This document shows positions 59,671-64,000 of a DNA stretch of 64,000 bases, one piece after another. The notes under the pieces were generated by a model that saw nothing but the letters and a program-made list of their open reading frames with translations, had not been told where the DNA came from and did no database searches. The DNA comes from Planotetraspora sp. A-T 1434 (GTDB lineage Bacteria; Actinomycetota; Actinomycetes; Streptosporangiales; Streptosporangiaceae). Numbering within the stretch: position 1 is the first letter of the stretch; each line of letters starts with the position of its first letter. The position numbers and the translations under genes were made by a program. The DNA lies in assembly GCF_025420585.1 (NCBI RefSeq), contig NZ_JAOEGB010000013.1, positions 1-64,000 of the forward strand, written 5' to 3'.

Positions 59671-62191
59671 GCACGAGAGGGGCAGGGCGGGCCGTACGGA
59701 GCCGGAGCAGGTCGCTCACCAGGACGGTGAACAGGGCCGCGCCGAGTGCCATCGCCCAGCCGAGCGGCGGCACCGGCACGAGGGCGAGCAGGGCGCCGAG
59801 CGGGGGGACCGTCGTCACAAGAGCCTGCAGGGCGGCCGTGGCTGTGACCGCCACGAGTACGGCACGCCCGCGCCACCAGCCGGGCTCGAACGTCCAGCGG
59901 CGGGCCCTGACCACATACGCCAGGGTCAGGCGGGCGAAGACGAGGGCGAGCACGGCCTCGCTCCGCACCTGCTCCTCGCTCCAGCCGAGGCGGCGGGCCA
60001 CCTCGACCGCGGCGAAGACGAGCACGCCCACGACGAGCGCGCGGAGCGCGACCCGGCGCAGCACCCGCCAGGACAGCAGGCCGTCCCGGCGCGGGCTGAC
60101 GGAGAGGGGATCGCCCAGGGGACTGTCGACGCCGAGCGCGATGGCGGGGATGCCGTCCAGCACCAGGTTGATCCAGAGCAGGTGCACGGGAAGCAGCGGA
60201 ACGACCAGGTCCGGCCACAGAAGCAGGCCGGCGAGAACGATGAGGATCTCCGCGAGGTTGCCGGTGAGCAGGTAGCCGATCATCGAGGCCACGTTGTGGT
60301 GCAGGCGGCGGCCCTCGCGGACGCCGGTGACGATCGTGCCGAGTTCGCCGTTCGTGACGACGACGGCGGCGGCCTCCCGGGCGACGTCGGTGCCCTCGTC
60401 TCCGGCCATGGCGACGCCCACGTCGGCGTGGCGCAGCGCCGGGGCGTCGTTGACACCGTCGCCGGTCATCGCCACCACCTCGCCGTTTCCCCGCAAGGCG
60501 TGGACCAGATCGAGCTTGGTCGCCGGATCCACCCGGGCCAGGACGGCGGCCTCGCGCAGCCGGGCCGCCCTGTCGGGGCCGTCGAGCGCGGAGCCGGTCA
60601 CCACAGGTTCGGGGTGGATGCCCACCTCCTCGGCGACCGCGCGGGCGGTGTCGGCGTGGTCGCCGGTGACCATGACGACGCGGATGCCGGCGGCGCGGCA
60701 GTCGGCGACCGCCCGGCGGGCGGAGGCGCGGATCTCGTCCCGCAGCGCGACGAGGCCGACCGGTCGGAGCCCGTCCGCGTCGAGGTCGCCGGTGTCCTTC
60801 TCGGCGAGCGCCAGCACCCGCAGACCCCTCCGGGCGAGGTCCGGTACGGCTCCCGCCAGCCGGTCGGCCTCCTCTCCGGGGGCGCATCGGGCCAGCACCA
60901 CCTCGGGGGCGCCCTTGAGCGTGAGCAGCGGCACCGTGCTCATTTCTGCGCTTGTTTCCCCGCCGCTCACTTCTCCGCCGGCCCCGTCCAGGGCGGCCGT
61001 CGTGATCACCGCCATCGAACGGGTGTCGGCGTCGAAAGGGCGCAGGGCCAGCCGCGACTCGCCGGGTGCGAGCCGTACGCCGTGGTTCTCGGCGGCGGTG
61101 GCGAGCGCCACGTCGACCGCGTCGCCGAGCCCGTCGCGGGCGTCGTTGCAGCGCAGCGCGGCCCGCCACAGGTCGGCCCCGGGCACGGCCACCTGGTCGA
61201 TCACCGTCAGATGTCCCGTGGTGAGCGTGCCGGTCTTGTCGGTGGCGATGACCGTGGTCGCCCCGAGGGCCTGGATGGCGGACAGCCGCCGGACGATCAC
61301 GCCGAGCTTGGCCATGCGCTGCGACCCCAGGGCCAGGGCCGTGGTGACCGCCGCGGCCATGCTCTCCGGAACGGCGGCGATGGCCAGCGCGACTCCCGCC
61401 AGGATGATGTCGGCAAGCGCGGCCTCGTCCCGGCTGACCCGGGTCAGGCCTATCAGGATCATCACGCATCCCGCGGCGACGGCCAGGACGCCGATGCGCC
61501 GCGACACCTTGGCCAGCTCCAGCTCCAGTGGCCCCTTGACGCCGCCATGCAGGGCGGTGGCGATCCGGCCCATCTCGGTGCGGGCGCCGGTCCGCTCGAC
61601 CTCGGCCACGCCGGAGCCCCGGACGACCAGCGTCCCGGAGAACAGCTCTCCCCTGCGATCCCCCAGAGGCGTGCCGGGGTCGGCGGGGCCGGTGACCCGC
61701 TTGTCGGCGGACAGCGACTCCCCGGTGAGCATCGCCTCGTCGACGGCCAGCGCGCTCGCCTCGACCACGCGGGCGTCGGCCGGGACGCGGTCTCCGGCCG
61801 CGATCTCGATGACGTCCCCCGGGACGATCTCGGCCGCGGGCACTCTCCGCACGACGCCGTCCCGGCGGACCTTGGCCATGGGCGCGGTGAGGGTCCGCAA
61901 CGCCCGCACGGCCCGGTCCGCCCTGGACTCCTGGCTCACCCCGATGACCACGTTGACCAGCAGGATGGCCAGGATCGCGGCTCCTTCGGGAACCTCTCCG
62001 AGCACGACCAGGGTGACCAGGCCCGCGATGAGCAACAGGATGGACATGGGGTCGGCGAGCTGACGCGCGGCCCGTGCCCGCAGGCTCGGCGGCGCGGGCT
62101 GCGGAAGCTCGTTGGGGCCGTGTCGGCCCAGTAGCCGCGAGGCGGTCTCCTCCGAGAGACCGGGCAGGGTCGGCACAGCGGTGGTGTCCAT
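59666..62191 (-). CDS. P-type 2A cation ATPase (CtpF/PMR1-like)
   Basis: 841 aa. N-terminal cation-ATPase domain (GLSEETASRLLGRHGPNELP), membrane helices, actuator VDEAMLTGESLSADKRV, helix-4 metal motif AVPESMAAAV (Glu kept, usual PEGL/PESL altered), phosphorylation site ATDKTGTLTTGHL with Asp318, KGAPEVVLARC, MTGDGVNDAPALRHADVGVA and helix-6 LLWINLVLDGIPAIALG (Asn and Asp kept, the intervening Thr is Leu). It exports Ca2+, Mn2+ or another cation. ATG at 62191; three DosR-like palindromes lie directly upstream. Mycobacterial CtpF is a known member of the DosR regulon, a fitting parallel. Confidence 0.93.
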   Translation of the reverse strand: MDTTAVPTLPGLSEETASRLLGRHGPNELPQPAPPSLRARAARQLADPMSILLLIAGLVTLVVLGEVPEGAAILAILLVNVVIGVSQESRADRAVRALRTLTAPMAKVRRDGVVRRVPAAEIVPGDVIEIAAGDRVPADARVVEASALAVDEAMLTGESLSADKRVTGPADPGTPLGDRRGELFSGTLVVRGSGVAEVERTGARTEMGRIATALHGGVKGPLELELAKVSRRIGVLAVAAGCVMILIGLTRVSRDEAALADIILAGVALAIAAVPESMAAAVTTALALGSQRMAKLGVIVRRLSAIQALGATTVIATDKTGTLTTGHLTVIDQVAVPGADLWRAALRCNDARDGLGDAVDVALATAAENHGVRLAPGESRLALRPFDADTRSMAVITTAALDGAGGEVSGGETSAEMSTVPLLTLKGAPEVVLARCAPGEEADRLAGAVPDLARRGLRVLALAEKDTGDLDADGLRPVGLVALRDEIRASARRAVADCRAAGIRVVMVTGDHADTARAVAEEVGIHPEPVVTGSALDGPDRAARLREAAVLARVDPATKLDLVHALRGNGEVVAMTGDGVNDAPALRHADVGVAMAGDEGTDVAREAAAVVVTNGELGTIVTGVREGRRLHHNVASMIGYLLTGNLAEILIVLAGLLLWPDLVVPLLPVHLLWINLVLDGIPAIALGVDSPLGDPLSVSPRRDGLLSWRVLRRVALRALVVGVLVFAAVEVARRLGWSEEQVRSEAVLALVFARLTLAYVVRARRWTFEPGWWRGRAVLVAVTATAALQALVTTVPPLGALLALVPVPPLGWAMALGAALFTVLVSDLLRLRTARPAPLVP

Positions 62192-62224
62192 GCCGTCAGC
62201 AGATCATGTGATAGATGGGCGGAT

Positions 62225-62288
62225 CTTCGGGCGAAGGCCCCGCCTCGACGGGACCTTCGGCGCGACCGATTGAGGGACCTTCGGTCCT
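62225..62288 (-). promoter_or_regulatory. Cluster of three DosR/OsdR-like palindromes
   Basis: AGGGACCTTCGGTCCT (62273-62288, core GGACC-TTC-GGTCC), GGGACCTTCGGCGC (62250-62263) and a CTTCGGGCGAAG hairpin-like dyad (62225-62236). All lie 34-97 bp upstream of the cation ATPase start. The form fits hypoxia-response boxes; as RNA the same dyads could also act as terminators for the upstream phosphoketolase. Confidence 0.55.
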
Positions 62289-62295
62289 GCGCGGC

Positions 62296-64000
62296 CTACC
62301 ACGGCCACTTCCAGTCGCGGATCTCGGCGGGGTCCTCGCCGTGCTCGCGGGTGTGCGCCCGGGCGCGGAGGCGGGCGTCGGCCATGTGCTGCCGGAGCCC
62401 CGCCGCCCTGGTCGCCAGGCCGGGGACGCGGTCGATGACGTCCATGACGAGGTGGAACCGGTCGATGTCGTTGAGCATCGCCATGTCGAAGGGCGTGGTG
62501 GTGGTGCCCTCCTCCTTGTAACCCCGCACATGGAGGTTGTCGTGGCCGTTCCGCCGATAGGTCAGCCGGTGGATCAGCCAGGGGTAGCCGTGGAAGTTGA
62601 AGATCACCGGCCGATCCGTAGTGAACACCATGTCGTATTCGGTGTCACTCATCCCGTGCGGGTGCTCCGACGGCGGCTGGAGCCGCATCAGGTCGACGAC
62701 GTTGACCACGCGGACCTTCAACTCGGGCAGATGCTCACGCAGCAGCGCGGCGGCGGCGAGCGTCTCCAGGGCCGGCACGTCACCCGCGCACGCCAGAACG
62801 ACGTCCGGCTCCTGACCCTCGTCGGTGGAGGCCCAGCCGATGATGCCCAGACCACGCGTGCAGTGGGCGATCGCCTCGTCCATCGTGAACAGATCGAGCA
62901 CCGGCTGCTTGCCCGCCACCACCACGTTGACGTAGTCACGGGAGCGCAGGCAGTGGTCGGCCACCGACAGCAGCGTGTTCGCGTCCGGCGGCAGATAGAC
63001 CCGCACGACCTCGGCCTTCTTGTTCACCACCACATCCAGGAAACCCGGATCCTGATGGCTGAAACCGTTGTGATCCTGCCGCCACACATGCGAGGACAAC
63101 AGATAGTTCAGCGACGCCACCGGCCGCCGCCACGCGATCCTCCGGCTGGCCTCCAGCCACTTGGCGTGCTGGTTGAACATCGCATCCACGATATGGATGA
63201 ACGCCTCGTAACAGTTGAACAACCCGTGGCGGCCGGTCAGCAGATAACCCTCCAGCCACCCCTGGCACAGGTGCTCACTCAGCACCTCCATCACCCGGCC
63301 ACCCCGGGCCAGGTTCTCGTCGGTAGGCTCGATCCCGGCGTTCCAGGCGCGATCGGTGACCTCGAACACCGCCGAAAGCCGATTCGACGCGGTCTCATCC
63401 GGGCCCATCAACCGAAAAATACCCGGATTGGCCGCGATCACATCCCGCAGGAAACCGCCCAGCACACGCGTCGGCTCCGTGAACGCCGACGCCGGCGACT
63501 TGACCTCCACCGCATGATCACGAAAGTTCGGCAACTCGAGCGGCCGCAGCAACTCACCACCATTGGCATGCGGGTTCGCGCTCATCCGCCGCCGACCCTC
63601 CGGCACCGTACCCAGGATCTCGCCCTTCGGCCTCCCGCCGGCGTCGAACAACTCCTGCGGCCGGTAGGACCGCATCCACTCCTCCAGCGTCACCCGATGC
63701 CCCGCATCGTCCCGGACCCCCGCCAACGGCACCTGATGCGCCCGCCACGTCCCCTCCACCGGCACACCGTCCACCTCACGCGGCCCGGTCCACCCCTTCG
63801 GCGTACGAAGAACAACCATAGGAAGACGACGCTCCCCGCCCCGCTTGTACTCGGCGATCTCATCGAAGACCCCGTCCAGGGTCTCGGCCATCAACCGGTG
63901 CATCACCCCGGGATCGTCCCCGGCCACGATATGCGGGCGATACCCGTACCCCTCGATGAGCTTGACCAACTCCTCCTCCGGGATCCTGGCAAGGACCGCC
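62296..64000 (-). CDS. xfp: Phosphoketolase (Xfp), C-terminal two thirds, cut by window end
   Basis: About 568 codons; the N-terminal ThDP-pyrophosphate region lies outside the window. Recognisable segments: [84 protein letters not shown] and [18 protein letters not shown]-like end. These match xylulose-5-phosphate/fructose-6-phosphate phosphoketolase, which makes acetyl-phosphate with Pi. It ends at the Trp-rich RDWKWPW. Upstream of the cation ATPase on the same strand; in actinomycetes it often sits with universal stress proteins. Confidence 0.95.
   Translation of the reverse strand, partial: AVLARIPEEELVKLIEGYGYRPHIVAGDDPGVMHRLMAETLDGVFDEIAEYKRGGERRLPMVVLRTPKGWTGPREVDGVPVEGTWRAHQVPLAGVRDDAGHRVTLEEWMRSYRPQELFDAGGRPKGEILGTVPEGRRRMSANPHANGGELLRPLELPNFRDHAVEVKSPASAFTEPTRVLGGFLRDVIAANPGIFRLMGPDETASNRLSAVFEVTDRAWNAGIEPTDENLARGGRVMEVLSEHLCQGWLEGYLLTGRHGLFNCYEAFIHIVDAMFNQHAKWLEASRRIAWRRPVASLNYLLSSHVWRQDHNGFSHQDPGFLDVVVNKKAEVVRVYLPPDANTLLSVADHCLRSRDYVNVVVAGKQPVLDLFTMDEAIAHCTRGLGIIGWASTDEGQEPDVVLACAGDVPALETLAAAALLREHLPELKVRVVNVVDLMRLQPPSEHPHGMSDTEYDMVFTTDRPVIFNFHGYPWLIHRLTYRRNGHDNLHVRGYKEEGTTTTPFDMAMLNDIDRFHLVMDVIDRVPGLATRAAGLRQHMADARLRARAHTREHGEDPAEIRDWKWPW

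Overview
High-GC (about 70% by eye) actinomycete chromosome segment. GTG/TTG starts, 1-4 nt stop/start overlaps, actinobacterial families (SAV_915, STAS, DesK-type two-component system, GNAT-C39 fusion) and secreted Tat/Sec enzymes all fit. A soil genus of the Streptosporangiales type is my inference, not something the sequence proves. No rRNA, tRNA, CRISPR array or intact mobile element was seen; one IS1182-like transposase remnant is present.

Layout. 0.05-3.2 kb: a universal stress protein, a frameshifted MFS relic, an NmrA-type reductase, a ClpX-type zinc-finger/HTH protein with a textbook promoter-operator, and a YciI protein. 3.6-8.7 kb: a STAS anti-anti-sigma protein, a covalent-flavin oxidoreductase and an ArsR-like regulator that share a duplicated operator, a RibD/DHFR-like protein and a StyA-like monooxygenase. 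8.7-13.1 kb: secreted GH20 and GH2 exo-enzymes for chitin/chitosan oligosaccharides. 13.2-19.2 kb: a DUF1304 protein, a cupin-XRE regulator divergent from an NCS1 permease plus hydantoin-racemase-family enzyme, a zinc ribbon, and an APC permease coupled to a GNAT enzyme. 19.8-30.2 kb: an orphan histidine kinase, a five-gene peptide-type ABC importer operon ending in a GNAT/C39-peptidase fusion, then a cupin-XRE gene divergent from a SAV_915 protein coupled to a LysA-like PLP decarboxylase. 30.4-34.8 kb: membrane proteins, a DesK/NarL-type two-component system and an NTF2-like protein.

34.8-48.1 kb is a potassium region: a KimA-like APC transporter, two tandem P47/TULIP-family genes, and a complete overlapping operon (27-aa microprotein)-kdpFABCDE. 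The P47-like pair is the most unusual content of the window; relatives are best known from clostridial botulinum-type toxin clusters, but no toxin gene is seen here.

48.4-58.3 kb is accessory and partly decayed: a MarR gene divergent from a broken FMN reductase, an SDR with a substituted catalytic Tyr, a zinc ribbon, an inositol-phosphatase-family enzyme, a secreted beta-helix protein, a truncated response regulator, a sugar isomerase-like protein, a flavin monooxygenase, an internally deleted alcohol dehydrogenase and a membrane protein. 58.3-64.0 kb looks like a dormancy/hypoxia set: a tandem universal stress protein, a P-type 2A cation ATPase and a phosphoketolase (cut by the window end), with GGGACCTTCGGTCC-like palindromes resembling DosR/OsdR boxes.

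A recurring feature is short tandem repeats with 9-16 bp periods. Several lie in frame inside genes (KdpB, the LysA-like enzyme, the tandem stress protein).
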